The notes: a model not told the origin generated them from the letters alone. DNA of 64,000 nt from Chrysopilus asiliformis (GCA_964034945.1 OZ035961.1:76882188-76946187); one strand, 5' to 3'. Positions 1-10,902 are shown, numbered from the stretch's first letter. Numbers and translations: made by a program.

Positions 1-382
1 ATTAATGAGAATGGCATTCTGCACAATTTTGTTTCTTACCGTTATCCGCTATCTTTTACCGTTATTGAGATATTTTCATTAATATGTAAAAAATCATTTT
101 TTTGCGAATAATTTGCAAACAAACGGTTTTTTGACAAATCAGTTAAAAGAATAATTAAAGATGTTAACATTTTCTACATTTTTGCCATTTACCGTAAATT
201 GATATCTTTTACAGTTCTCAAGTTATCTCAAATTTTGTACGTTTTTGATATTTTTGGATGAACCAACAATTTATTGGGAGGTTGTATTGGGTTCACAATA
301 CGACAGAGCTATAACGTAAATTGCACAGTGTCGTAGATTTTGTAGAAGAAAGTTTTGTGTTGACCACAACTGATATTTTAAA
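1..382 (+). repeat. Family F repeat, 3' part, cut by the window edge
   Basis: Closely matches, in inverse orientation, 33,745-34,130, including ACCGTTATTGAGATAT, AGTTATCTCAAATTTTGTAC and the terminal CGTAGATTTTGTAGAAGAAA block ending AACTGATATTTT. It is the terminal part of a longer interspersed repeat whose 5' side lies outside the window. Confidence 0.85.
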
Positions 383-665
383 AAGGATTACCAAGTTGCA
401 AAATTTGATCTTTCAATTTCTGAAGGCTTAAGGCAGATGAGGATACAACGACTTTTTACACACTTCATTTTTAGCTTGAAATACAGTAAAAAAAACCTAA
501 TGATGTTTGAAATTCGAGAAAAACCACCTTATTTTCAAAGATTTAATTTTTTTTTAACATACTTATGGGTAGCAGATAGTAGCAGCTGAAGCTTTATCTA
601 AAATGTTCACAAGGGCCCATATTTCATATTGATTCATCACAGGACTTCCATTTTATCCAGTAGTC

Positions 666-868
666 CAGTAGCGAAGAAGCGTTAATGTAGACAGCATAGA
701 TAGAACTTAGTCAAAAGAGGACACAAAGGAACAGAAACCATTGAAAATGTGATTATAGTCATATTTATGGTTACTACGCAATAAATTTGTACTTTGTGTG
801 TAAATATTATTTGACCATGCCATATCTATGCTGTCTAATGTACAGTCTACTCTGACGCTTCGCCACTG
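666..868. mobile_element. Small TIR element (hAT-like ends)
   Basis: The left end CAGTAGCGAAG with AATGTAGACAGCATAGAT is matched inverted by ATCTATGCTGTCTAATGTAC and CTTCGCCACTG on the right. The CAGTGGCG-type terminus is common in hAT elements, but I see no clear 8-bp duplication. Confidence 0.55.
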
Positions 869-1030
869 TTGCCCAGTCATAAAAAAGTTTCGCGTGGAAA
901 TATTTGGAGTGTTTCGGGGATGAAATACCTGTTACACAGTGCAATTTTGTCAAGTCGCTCTGAATTTTTAAACCTGGCATACAAATATAGATATTTTTTG
1001 ATTACAGAATTACATAATTAATAACCTATA

Positions 1031-1542
1031 GGGGTATTCACACTTGCTATTAAAATAGCTGTTATCGTATTAAAATGATACAAAACACTATTTCTTAAAG
1101 TTTATCCCCAAACCGTGAACGCCCTTTTCCGCGATTGTAGTAAAATCGAAAATACACACAATTTCTCTTACATTCTTTCACTTTTCCTTTTCTCTTTTTC
1201 TCCTTTTCGGAAATCACTCCAATCAGTAAAAAACATCACTATATAACAAAAAAAAACACTAAGCACAAAGAATTTTATTTACTAAAACACTATTTATATT
1301 CAATTTTCGTACAAACAATTAACTGAGCCTGTCAAAAATGAGCAGAATGTTAAGCTCACTAGGTTCATTTTTGCTTATTTCAAGTATTTACCCAAATTTA
1401 ATATTTTGCACCAAGCGGTTAATACATAAAATTCTAAGTTTAAGTTATAAAAAATGTTGCCGTATATTTTGTTGTTTACAAAATTTTAACGATTAATATT
1501 TTACGACCATAACAGCTATGTTAATACCTTTTGTGAATACCC
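1031..1542. mobile_element. TIR MITE
   Basis: GGGGTATTCAC at the left is mirrored by GTGAATACCC at the right. AACAGCTAT/ATAGCTGTTA and AATACGATAA-like blocks also match inverted further in. The target duplication is unclear. Confidence 0.6.
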
Positions 1543-1723
1543 TTAATGAATTTGTTAACACACTATTAAGAACTTTGTTATATGAATTATTTCTTCAATT
1601 TTTTAAAACTTGATTTCATTTACATTTTTTGATACTAAACAGATCCGTTCTTGTATTGGAAAAAAGCAGACAACTTTTTTCATGCCTTAAAAACCCCGAA
1701 AAGAGCCTGTTTCTAGTATGTAA

Positions 1724-2056
1724 AGGTAGAAATAGACGCTGCGATGGTCGTACCGACTTGTTTTGGACCGATATCGGGCCGACGGTTGTATACAGCACAC
1801 ACACGATACGATTTACTTGCGATTTGATCGAATAATCAGTTTTTACTAGCAAATATCACTCGAACAACACAGGACAGTTGTGAAATAATATCGTATCGAC
1901 GGTCGCATGGCAGACCACAAACGATACAATCTGCCGCATGCGACCGCAGGTTTTCGGCCCAACCGTCATTTCGTGCGCACACACGATACAATTATCGCAT
2001 GCAACCGCAAATCGGCCCGACGATTGTACCGACCATCGCAGCGTCTATTTCTACCT
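1724..2056. mobile_element. Harbinger-type MITE
   Basis: The ends AGGTAGAAATAGACGCTGCG and its reverse complement, with several further conserved blocks, form long TIRs over the outer ~85 bp. TAA flanks both sides (1721-1723, 2057-2059). The interior repeats CACACACGATAC and CGCATGCGACCG motifs. There is no coding capacity; the ORFs seen here are by-products of the repeats. Confidence 0.8.
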
Positions 2057-2059
2057 TAA

Positions 2060-3914
2060 GGCACCCGGCCGTCACAGAGCCTGCTTCGTTTAGCTTTTAG
2101 TTCTGTGCACTAGCCTCGAGTCAATTCCAAAAACGTAAAACAACAACCTCTTGAAAATGTTTCATTATTCTCCAGACTCTAAATGATTCGAAAAACGGTA
2201 TTGATCGAACCAAATGAATTTCTATTTTAGCGATTGCAAGCCAAAAAAGAAAATACCAAGTGTCCGAAAAAAATCGAAAAAAAACAAATGCGAGGTAAAT
2301 AAACTAATGAATGGAAAATTTGGTAATTTCCGGATTTGCAGACGTCGTCGCATTACAAAGGCGCTCTTCAATGAGTTTTAAATGCTTTTTGATTAAATAT
2401 TTTTCTTGTCAGGTATCAACGGTGGTTTACAATTCGCAAATTGTCATTTCTTGTTGGATTCTTTATGCCCCCTTTGTGTATTTTTGCATTACTTAAGCCG
2501 ACTGCCACTTAATCTCATAAGTGGATGTGGATTTCTCAGCCACCACCGAAACTTAAATATTCATAAGCATTTCGGTCGTACTAATCGATATTTTGTTAAA
2601 GATTTCTTCGCGGAGCTACATTGTAATTTCGCTTGCAGCAAACAAATGTAATCTTTGATCGTGCATTTAAGCATAGGTACTTAATACAATATCCTCTTGG
2701 CTCTGTTTAGAAATTTTAGAGCTGGCTGGGGGGATCAATATCTCTTGGTAGACTGTTTACGTTTTGTTAGTCGAATGCCAAATTCTTTGAATTTCTCGCA
2801 TATTTCTTCAGTTTTGGCAGTCGACGACTGAATCACTGACCCTTTGTTCCCATCGTAGACTTAGAAGGGGGTAAGGGAAGTGGGTCAATCTTTATCTGAT
2901 CTTTTTTACGATGCTAACCAGGTGCGAATATTTCACCCGATTTTGCATCACACGATTTCAATTTCCTCTTCTGTCGATTGGTCGACGACCCGCCGCATTC
3001 ACTCAAACATCGACACCATAAAAACCTAAAACACAGAGAATGAAGCAAAAGAAAATAAAAATGATACGAGAACTGATCAAAGAATTCTAATGAAATTGAT
3101 GGAGCAGATATGTTGGAACGGGAACAGTTTTTTTTTCAGCTGCTTCACTTTTGCAAATATCATTTCATAGGCAGAACAGACAAAATAATTTAATCTTTTC
3201 AACGTCGCTCGTTGCCTCAGTCATTTGTTCTGATTTTTTTTTTCTTTACCTTTTGGAAGACATCGCACGAAAGAACCGAAATCAAAACGCAAACCAATGC
3301 AGAGAAAACATCAAATCCCGAATAAACAGCACTGATCTACCATAATTGATACCTTACGTTATTAATCACTAAAAACACCGAATAATTCAATCACAACACG
3401 ACAAAATCTAAATTGGCTGCACTCCGCGACTCGACCAAACAAAAATGGCTGCGGAATTAAAAATAAACGTCTTGTTACTCCCACTCTGTCTCACACGTCA
3501 TTGCATCGCATTTGCACTCAGCCGAGTTGTTGCTGGACGTGCGCAGTAAGCAATGACAAGCTGTTGACTCGGGCGCCGGTCAACAACAACACAACTAGTT
3601 CGAATGCGATGGCATCAAATCGACCAGGTCAATTTAGACCGTGTGGGGAGGGCATACAGTACAGAATTGGTTTTCGTTTCGAATATTTCCTTTCCTTCTG
3701 ACATGTTGGAAATTTGGTTTGACAGATTAGAACGGGTAAAAAAGTTATGTGGCAGGAATCGACACAAAAGTGCTATTAATTGTCAAAAATATGACAATTG
3801 CTGTCAACCAATTTGGTTGAAATTAGAGAGCCTAGCCACCTAATAACTAGAGAACCATTAATAATAATAAATTGGAATACTGAGAAGTAGTCTATTAACT
3901 CTAATTAGAATAGT
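2060..3914. other. Non-repeat intergenic stretch
   Basis: No TIR pair, transposase or convincing exon was seen. It is moderately GC-rich around 2,930-3,010 and 3,480-3,640, which could be promoter sequence of a gene further upstream, but I cannot support an exon. Open frames here are short and not protein-like. Confidence 0.4.
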
Positions 3915-3922
3915 TATTAGGT

Positions 3923-4772
3923 TTTTCGATATAAGTCCTGGACTTACTCCGAATATTTTCACTTTACTCCACAAAATGGCGGATTTTCTTACTCTGAATT
4001 TGTTTTTATCGAACAATTTGGAGTAAGTTCAGAGTAAGTTCAGAGTAAATCACTAATGCTACATTTACACGAATGACAAATTTGTCATTTTTTTCTTGTC
4101 ATTATGTTAATTCCCGTGTAAATGGCATAATTTTTGTAATTTTTTCTGTCAGAAAATGTCAATCTCTCATAAAAGAATGAACTTGTCCATTCTTTTATGC
4201 CAGATTGTCATTCGTGCAAACGCAATATTAGTTATGACAACTTTAGTATTCAACTTTTGCAATAACTAATATTGCGTTTGTACGAATGACAATCTGGCAT
4301 AAAAGAATGGACAAGTTCATTCTTTTATGAGAGATTGACATTTTCTGACAGAAAAAATTACAAAAATTATGCCATTTACACGGGAATTAACATAATGACA
4401 AGAAAAAAATGACAAATTTGTCATTCGTGTAAATGTAGCATAACTCTATATTATGAGTTTATAATTATAGATTATAAAATATAACAAATATAATAAATAA
4501 AACCCGAAACTACTCAAGAATATATATTGGAAATAATTTATGATGTCTTTTGTTGCATTTCTTCTTCCAAACACTGTAAAAGAGAGGTTATGTCTGACAA
4601 ATATCAGCTCTCAAAAGTTTACTCCAGCTAAAAGCAAGAGTAAGTCCAGGACTGTCCTGGACTTACACTTTTCTGTTCGATATGTGTTCGGAGTAAGTCC
4701 AGGACTCATATCGAACAGAAAAGAGTAAAAAATTTTACTCCGAGTAAGTCCAGGACTCATATCGAACAGACC
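3923..4772. mobile_element. TIR element hosting the large fold-back
   Basis: The left end carries TCGATATAAGTCCTGGACTT, and the right end carries the same block inverted, AGTCCAGGACTCATATCGA, with extra copies at 4640-4730. The direct repeat TATTAGGT lies at 3915-3922 and 4773-4780, an 8-bp hAT-like duplication; TATTA with the element starting GGT is the alternative. The fold-back at 4056-4441 interrupts its interior. Confidence 0.7.
4056..4441. repeat. 386-bp near-perfect fold-back element
   Basis: The first arm (about 4056-4230) and the second (about 4268-4441) are almost perfect reverse complements of about 173 bp, beginning ATGCTACATTTACACGAATG and ending with its complement. A short loop of about 40 bp separates them. 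Transcribed, it would give one long hairpin. The interior sequences have no coding potential. Confidence 0.92.
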
Positions 4773-4827
4773 TATTAGGTTAATTAAAATGCCCTTTTCA
4801 CAAGTTAGAATATTTTATAAACAGTTA

Positions 4828-5318
4828 AAGGGCCCATAGACGGCCAACTTTGTTGCCAACCTGGTCGCCAACCTGGTTGGTAGTTTTTACCACAGACGAG
4901 ACGGAATGTTGGCAACCAAGTTGTCAACATCATTTTTAACAGGATCCCGTCGACTTTAGGTGATTTCTCTAATTTTTTTATTGTTTATAGTTTACTATAT
5001 GGTTATAGGACAACTATAGGGTATATTTTGACTAGTGAAAAATGAGTAAGGATTTGTTGTTGGTATTGGTTTTAAACGAGTTGTGCGAAGATGAACAACT
5101 CAATGCAACTGAGATTGGCAACCAGGTTGTAAACTTGCCTACGGACACTCCAACATGAACGCCAACATGCTAAGTTTTAAAAATTTTTTGATTTTACACC
5201 AACCTGGTCGACAACATGAAAAACCAACCGCCAACTTGGCCACAGACGTACAACATCGACTCCAACATTGCATGTTGGCGACCAGGTTGGCAACAAAGTT
5301 GCCCGTCTATGGGCCCTT
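4828..5318. mobile_element. Harbinger-type MITE with CCAACCTGG motifs
   Basis: TIRs of roughly 46 bp begin AAGGGCCCATAGACGG. TTA flanks both sides (4825-4827 and 5319-5321). The motif CCAACCTGGT occurs repeatedly in both orientations inside, and may serve as subterminal transposase binding sites (inference). Confidence 0.8.
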
Positions 5319-5522
5319 TTACGACTTTCCAATTTTTTTGATACCTCAGACTCGAGAACCTAAAATATAGATGAGACGTATGCATGAAAATTGACATATG
5401 CTTATATTCCACTTTTTTGGAGCAAACTTTTAAGGGCCGTTTTCACAATCTCCAGTTAAGAACTTTACCGGAGGTTAACCGGTGGTTAGTGAAGAATCTC
5501 TTTTCACAATATGCGGTTAAGG

Positions 5523-5844
5523 CACAGATATCGGAATTAGAATAGATATCGTGTTTTGCTATCTCAAATGGGCCACTGAAATGTCAAAATATTATTATGG
5601 GGAAAGGAGATAAATATATCATGCTTCGTTTTGGAATATAGAATGTTTGTAGTTCACTTAAAAGCTAAAATTCATTTTTAATTTGAAACTTGATAAAAGC
5701 AAAGTTGGCAATTCTGGATTCATTTCACTATGGTATGCAAATAAATTTTAGGCTTATGAAAATAGAGAAAGCATTAGTATTTTTGGCCCATTTCTTTATA
5801 CGGGCTTTTCAAGTAAGGCGCATTCTATGGGATATATTTCTGTG
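5523..5844. mobile_element. 322-bp hAT-type MITE, copy 1
   Basis: The element starts CACAGATATCGG and ends ATATTTCTGTG. It is flanked on both sides by the 8-bp direct repeat GGTTAAGG (5515-5522 and 5845-5852), the target duplication length of hAT elements. A second copy of exactly 322 bp lies at 48,091 with only a couple of visible differences. Confidence 0.9.
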
Positions 5845-6057
5845 GGTTAAGGGCAATGTGTCGGTTAATTATCTCTTAACCGGCGGTAAACTTAACCGGA
5901 AGAATTTCGTCCGATTAGTGACTTAACCGTCGAATTGAAGGTTATGTTTGGTAGTAAAAAGAAAACTGACGTGTAATAAAATTAATATTTTTAATAACAT
6001 TTGGAATAAAAATATAATTAATTATGGCAAAAACATCGATGCGAATGTTATTCATGT

Positions 6058-6252
6058 GTAATCAATGCCAAACTATACCATAACAAGAAAATGCGTAAGT
6101 GAAATACAAGAAACATCGGTTATTTTTTGTAAATTTCGCCAATTCTTTTATCGAGACTGTCTTTTGTATTGTATAAATTTACAAAAATAACCGATGTTTC
6201 TTGTATTTCACTTACGCATTTTCTTGTTATGGGATAGTTTGGCATTGATTAC
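6058..6252. repeat. Fold-back (hairpin) element
   Basis: Two arms of about 78 bp are near-perfect inverted copies: 6058-6136 begins GTAATCAATGCCAAACTAT and 6174-6252 ends ATAGTTTGGCATTGATTAC, with about 35 bp between. One arm-like fragment (ACAAGAAAATGCGT) recurs near 36,527. It lies inside the Spt4-containing block. Confidence 0.85.
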
Positions 6253-6500
6253 AAATTTCAAAATCCATTAGAAATACGTGTTTAAAATATCCAGCTCTGT
6301 AGAAAATATCAAGCCGATGAAGCGCTGAGCCTCGGACAATTTTCAAGACTGCTTTTAACAAAATTCAGGGGGAAAAAATGGCTCAAAAGTAAACAAATCC
6401 CTCCTTAAAAAGTGTAAAAAAACAAGTTTTTGTTCTTATTTAAAATCTACATTTACTTGTAATGCAAAAAATTACATCGTACTTTCAGCAATAATCGAAC

Positions 6501-6506
6501 TTTATT
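6501..6506 (-). terminator. Polyadenylation signal of the Spt4 copy
   Basis: TTTATT on the plus strand reads AATAAA on the minus strand, about 40 bases after the Spt4 stop codon. Its presence shows that the copied segment included the 3' end of the gene. Confidence 0.55.
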
Positions 6507-6705
6507 AAATACAAGTTCTTATAATTTAAAGTAGAAAACATTTTTATCGCTGGATTGTGTCTCTTGGTCTATATGGAATTCCTCTATTTTTCAGTTTCCT
6601 AATTACTCCGTTTGGTAGGCGTCCAGATACAGAAATCGCATAGATGCCTCGTGTAAATCGGTCTGAAAAATTAAAAACCTTAGTAAAACTATTTAAATTA
6701 AAATA

Positions 6706-7165
6706 CCCAGTGAACAAAAAATTTCTTATTAAGGCATTATAAAGGCATTTTCTTAATGCATTATCTTTACCTTATTGTTGCCTTATTTTTGTATAGGCCA
6801 TTTCCGCGTATATAAGGCCTTACTACTAAGGCAACATTAATAGTAGATGTTTTTTTCCCGGTGATGGCGCTGATTGCTTATATGGTAAAAATTTCTTTAT
6901 TAAAACGGCCTTTAAGCCTTAATCTATTACTTTTTCTATAAAAATATTTACCGAGTCGTTTAAATTCTCCTGCCAGCCAACACAAAACTTCAACAAAAAA
7001 TAACTTTTGACACATAACTTTTAGCTCACTTTTCCAACACACGCATAAAAAGGCGCGTTTTTCCTGAGCTGAACTTCCATCTCATTTTAATTTGGAGGCT
7101 TTATATTATTTGTCTCATGTCTTAAAGACACCTTAGCGATAATGCCTTAATCATTTTTCACTGGG
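6706..7165. mobile_element. TA-flanked MITE in the Spt4 intron
   Basis: The ends CCCAGTGAA and TTCACTGGG are inverted copies, and AAGGCATTA motifs follow inside each end. TA lies directly outside on both sides, the target duplication of Tc1/mariner-type elements. It sits in what was intron 2 of the Spt4 copy. Confidence 0.75.
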
Positions 7166-7173
7166 TAGTTTTA

Positions 7174-7619
7174 TGGGCCTATTCTTAAAATGTAAGATTG
7201 CTCTGTATCTGTAACTTTACATTTTCAGTCCACTTTGCTATTCACAAACTGTAACTTTGACATTCTGTATCTGTAACTAGCTGTCAAATCATCTGTAAGT
7301 TTATGCCGAGAGAAAACTTATCCATAAGGTTACATTTTTTAAGAAAAATGCAAAATTTTAAGAATAAAGGAAATATGTCGGACTTAATATTGTTGTATAA
7401 TGGATGGGAAGAAGATTCTGAGTAAGTTAAATAAAAATACTTCGAAAGAAATGTTTATACGATTTGTTATACAGTTCAGAAGAAGCAACTGTCAGGAATC
7501 CCTATTATTCAGTTACAGTTTGTGAATACCAATTTGGAATCTAATGTAAAATTAGTATGAATCATGTGGAACATGTAAAGTTACAGTTGCAGATACATTT
7601 ACATTCGTGAATAGCCCCA
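7174..7619. mobile_element. Harbinger-type MITE (TTA duplication) in the Spt4 intron
   Basis: The inverted ends are TGGGCCTATTC and GAATAGCCCCA. TTA flanks both sides (7171-7173 and 7620-7622). GTAACTTTACA motifs recur just inside each end. The 3-bp TTA duplication suggests the PIF/Harbinger group; there is no coding capacity. Confidence 0.7.
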
Positions 7620-7633
7620 TTAGTTTTCTTTAC

Positions 7634-7795
7634 TTATTCTTTCCCACTTTGTAATCCAGATATCTTCTGGACTCATTATTGCAATCAAGCCATCAAATTG
7701 TTGCTGGTGCAATCATAAACATTGTCCTTGTTGTTCTTCAATCTTAGGAACTCCTCACAGTTATCGCATCCATCGAACTCAAATTGATCAAATGT
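7634..7795 (-). pseudogene. Spt4: Spt4 pseudogene exon 2 with 1-bp frameshift
   Basis: This exon encodes the second zinc-ligand pair in the string DGCDNCEEF and the conserved VYDCTS. The DNA then reads AACAATTTGATGG where the family residues NNFDG need one more T, so the frame shifts and meets a stop (GCTTGA) four codons later. The downstream frame resumes the Spt4 match ([15 protein letters not shown]). The donor A|GTAAAG and the exon 3 acceptor remain compatible and rebuild the Asn codon of ERINRF. Confidence 0.85.
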
Positions 7796-8875
7796 ATGAA
7801 ATAGAATTCCTAAAAACATCAAAATTATAGCTAAAACATTTTTGTTTGCAAGTGTTTTTGGTTAATTTGAACAAAATATTGTATAGATATTTTGTAAATG
7901 AATCTTTTTTATACAATTCGCTTTTACTAATTTTTTATAAACTTAATAAAAATTGTTGAATATTTACCTTGACTAAAGCGCAGAATAAACAAGCTCGTAG
8001 GCCACGGAGATCCTTGGGAATTGTTTCAAACGACGTTTTCTGCTTTGTGGATATTTATTGGGAGATATTTACTTCTGGATAGAAGTTATCCAGAATAACT
8101 TTTCGACGATTGACTTTAACAAATCCAATTCCACAAAATTCCACATATAGGTTATGGTTCCTTTTTGACATTAGATGGACTAGAATTCACAAAAATCTAC
8201 TACATTTTCGACTTATCCGCCGGTTAGTTAATTTAGACATGGTGAAAACGAAATTTAGTTTACCGGACATTGTGAAAACCGCCCTTAATGTATTATATAT
8301 TGATTTAATGATATTTTGCACACAGATTCGACTTGCCTTATGGGTGCCCGCTATGAAACTGTTTTTCAAATTCCAGATTTCAAAATCCGGAACGGTATAT
8401 CCTGAAAGCATAACTATTATTTTTCAAAAGTTTTTAAGTTATTTCTTTGATTTTTGGTGGAAAAAAACTTATGCAAAAAATTTTAACTCGGCAACTACAG
8501 GTATGCAAGCTAGTTAATTTTATAAATTGATGTGTAACGATCTAAGAACTTTTTAATCGCGATGGCATATGGAAGCTTTCCAGTATAACGGTACATCAGC
8601 GCCCCTTTCAAAATTACCCATGAACATGTACTTTGGCTTAGACCTGCCTTACTCCTAGAGCCCAATGAACGCAACGCGAACGCAACTTAATCTTGTCCCG
8701 CAATAACGCTTCTACGTGACAGATGGTAGTAGAAACTATAAGTTTATATGAGTTGGTCTATAATTGCGCGCTGATCAAAGACTTTCAGACGCGGTTGGAA
8801 GCGGTGACATAACAGAGATCTCACAAGTGGTGAATTATGGTACTTTAATATGAATTCGGGAAGCTTGGTATATTA

Positions 8876-9750
8876 TGGTGGATCTCCATTACTGAAGCAT
8901 TCGACGTGTGCAAAAAATTGCATATAAATAGAAAGAGACAATCTCTGTAATTGTCAGTGGGAAAGACAGAAGACGAACGCGATGTTTTTATAGGTAGTTT
9001 TATAGGATATACGTCATAGGAATTTGAACCTTATTCCATGACCACAACACTCAACTTTCAAACATTAGCTAGACTTCAAAAAAAATCTCCCAACCGTGTG
9101 ACAGTTGACATCGTCTTTAAATATTGTAATAAAATGGATTCGGATAGCAATTACTAATCGATATAATTTTCGATGAAGATAGCTCAAGTGACAGTGACAA
9201 TGAAGACCGTGTCGTAAAAAAAAGAGAAAGTTCTGGGTTCATGAATATTACAAGGATCGGGACATAAATGGGGCATTTGTGAGCGTTTTTGGAGCATTAC
9301 GTTGTATACGCGATCCGAGTTTCTTCTGCAAATATTTGCGAATGACGGCCACACAATTTGAAGAGCTTCTCCAAATGGTTGGGCCATTAATTGAGAAGCA
9401 AGTAGTGATTCGCGAACCACTATGCGTAATTTTACAGCAGTCAAACAAGAAATGTCAAAACACAACTTAAATGTATTGGACCTCACTATTTGTTTACGGA
9501 GAATGTGTGAGTTTAATTTTATAGTTGCACGCGACCTTTATAGGAAAAGTTAAAGTCGTTCAACTTCATCTACAAACGCGACATCTGGCGACGTGTGCAT
9601 CCTATAAAAAAACTACAAATGCGACAACTGGCGACGTATTGCATTTTTTTTGCATACGTTGTGCTCTCTCTTTTTTACGAAGGCCTTTTTACGTAAGTGT
9701 GTCTCTATATTTTTGCACACGTCGAATGCTTCAGTAATGGAGATCCACCA
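8876..9750. mobile_element. PIF/Harbinger-type element nested in the previous one
   Basis: The TIRs are about 41 bp long and near perfect: TGGTGGATCTCCATTACTGA at the left and its reverse complement at the right. TTA lies outside each end (8873-8875 and 9751-9753). The interior carries the N-terminal part of a Harbinger transposase in a broken frame, so the family assignment rests on both structure and protein. Confidence 0.9.
9134..9421 (+). pseudogene. PIF/Harbinger transposase, N-terminal remnant
   Basis: From an ATG at 9134 a short frame breaks at once. An acidic Ser/Asp/Glu stretch follows, then after a frameshift in an A run near 9,220 the reading KRKFWVHEYYKDRD appears, and then DPSFFCKYLRMTATQFEELL and IREPL. 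This matches the start of PIF/Harbinger (HARBI1-like) transposases: a basic FWVH box, then FFxYxRM and the FxxLLxxVxPxIxxxxxxxREP pattern. The DDE catalytic domain is absent; sequence after REPL is unrelated, so about 80 of roughly 350-400 residues are left. It cannot encode an active enzyme. It sits centrally inside the TTA-flanked element whose mobility it identifies. Confidence 0.8.
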
Positions 9751-10801
9751 TTATGTCTGCCATCTCCAAACAGTTATTTACATATTCTGAGAGTTGTAGC
9801 AAATATTTTTATAAAGTGGAAAGATGGAAAATAACTTTGAAAACGTATTCGTAACGGAAAATGAAACCGAAAAATTATAAATCTTCAAATTCTCTGTGAT
9901 TTGTAGGTTATCAGAACACAAATTGAGCTGTCACCGCACCGCACCGAGTACTTGGGGTTCAGGACATAACTGTGGCTGTCGCCCTGCCGCTCTGAGCTAA
10001 CCGCGTCGCGCCGCTTCAATTGTGGGGCAAGCATAAAACGCACAAACTGTCTCTTACAAGTTTGTTCCATAGAAATCATTTGAAGTGAGCACAGTGAACG
10101 CAAAGAACGCACCAACAACGCAAAAGTTTGCAAACTTCTAACTTTGCCGCAGCAATTCTGCGTTGACAGTTCATAAAGTGAGGTTGGGGAAATCTCGTTC
10201 GAGGAAAAATTGATAGCGTTAGTGCAAACAACAAAGATAAAGACCAACAAAGCAAATTATCGCTTCAAAATTATCCATTTTTGTAATTTTGCCAACTTTA
10301 TACCACTTTATATTATGTCACTCGTACTACTTCACGAGATGCCATTTGGGTCTGCCGCTGAAATGTTGCGCTGCGTGACAGTTCAATGCATTGCAGTTGC
10401 GTTCGCGTTGCGTTCATTGGGCTCCAGGGGTTACACTCGACATTTGTGCTGCACTGGAAAAACGGAAATATAAGAAAAAGAACCCGTGTTTCGCACGCGA
10501 AGAGGATATATTAGTAAACCTGTGGTCTGAAAAAATAAATAAATGGACATGTTTATGATGCAGTTAAATATGAAATGGAAAATAATTGTTTATTTTCATT
10601 ACAGATAATTTCCATTTTCTTCTAAGGTGTCTAATTCTGTTTGCACATATTTCATCGATGTTTTGAATTATATTATTCATCATATTACTGAAATTCATAG
10701 TAATCCTACACAAACTTCTTCGATCCATTTTTGAACCAACGCTGTTGAAATGTCAAACAAAATTACCTTAACTCCTGTGTGAACACTTTGGTTTAAGATC
10801 T

Positions 10802-10902
10802 AAATCATTTCGCAAAATTACGTGATTTTGCGTCGATGTAAACATAGTATAAATCATTTCCCAAAATTACGTTGTTTTGCGTCCGTGTGAACATAGTATA
10901 AT
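10802..10902. repeat. Two-copy tandem repeat
   Basis: TAAATCATTTCGCAAAATTA..GTAAACATAGTATAAATCATTTCCCAAAATTA..GTGAACATAGTAT: two units of about 50 bp with a few changes, each containing AAAATTACGT and its inverse-like TTTTGCGTC. Confidence 0.75.

Larger units (their letters stand above)
6544..8036 (-). pseudogene. Spt4: Decayed, intron-containing copy of transcription elongation factor Spt4
   Basis: Spt4 is the small zinc-binding partner of Spt5 in DSIF, which controls RNA polymerase II pausing and elongation. Three exons read in order on the minus strand. Exon 1 (8036-7968) gives FETIPKDLRGLRACLFCALVK, then a GTAAAT donor. Exon 2 (7795-7634) gives [29 protein letters not shown] and, in another frame, [13 protein letters not shown]; it ends A|GTAAAG. 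Exon 3 (6662-6544) follows TTTTTCAG and gives RFTRGIYAISVSGRLPNG to a TAA stop. The zinc ligands CxxC (in exon 1) and CxxC (in exon 2) are present. The normal protein is about 115 residues. Three lesions break it: the start codon is ACG at 8036-8034; the exon 2 acceptor reads AT (7797-7796) where TTTCAG is expected; and one T is missing near 7700 in the TSNNFDG stretch, shifting the frame. An AATAAA signal follows at 6506-6501. Introns show that it arose by DNA-level copying, not retroposition. Confidence 0.88.
5431..8287. mobile_element. TIR-bounded block enclosing the Spt4 pseudogene (candidate gene-capturing transposon)
   Basis: The left edge reads TAAGGGCCGTTTTCACAAT and the right edge, reverse-complemented, TTAAGGGCGGTTTTCACAAT. 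Both ends continue into further CCGG/TTAACC-rich subterminal repeats. The flanks share only TA, so the target duplication is uncertain. The block holds the whole Spt4 copy (introns and poly(A) signal) plus four smaller insertions: a hAT MITE, a fold-back, a TA-flanked MITE and a TTA-flanked MITE. Either a TIR element captured the gene, or the ends belong to an element that inserted around it; the first is simpler but unproven. Confidence 0.55.
8652..10430. mobile_element. PIF/Harbinger-type element, outer
   Basis: The ends are inverted copies for about 34 bp: CTCCTAGAGCCCAATGAACG on the left, and the right end reads CCCCTGGAGCCCAATGAACG in reverse complement, then CAACGCGAACGCAACT in both. 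TTA flanks both sides (8649-8651 and 10,431-10,433), the standard duplication of PIF/Harbinger elements. It contains a second such element at 8876-9750. The right part (9,880-10,190) is more GC-rich than the surroundings and I recognise no protein there. Confidence 0.85.

Noticed and set aside
6544..8036. Spt4 as a working gene
   Set aside because: Start codon, one acceptor and the reading frame are all broken at independent places, so sequence error alone is unlikely, and no other in-frame ATG could rescue the zinc domain.
8110..8517. 135-codon plus-strand frame
   Set aside because: It crosses the right TIR of the Spt4-containing block and has no recognisable domain.
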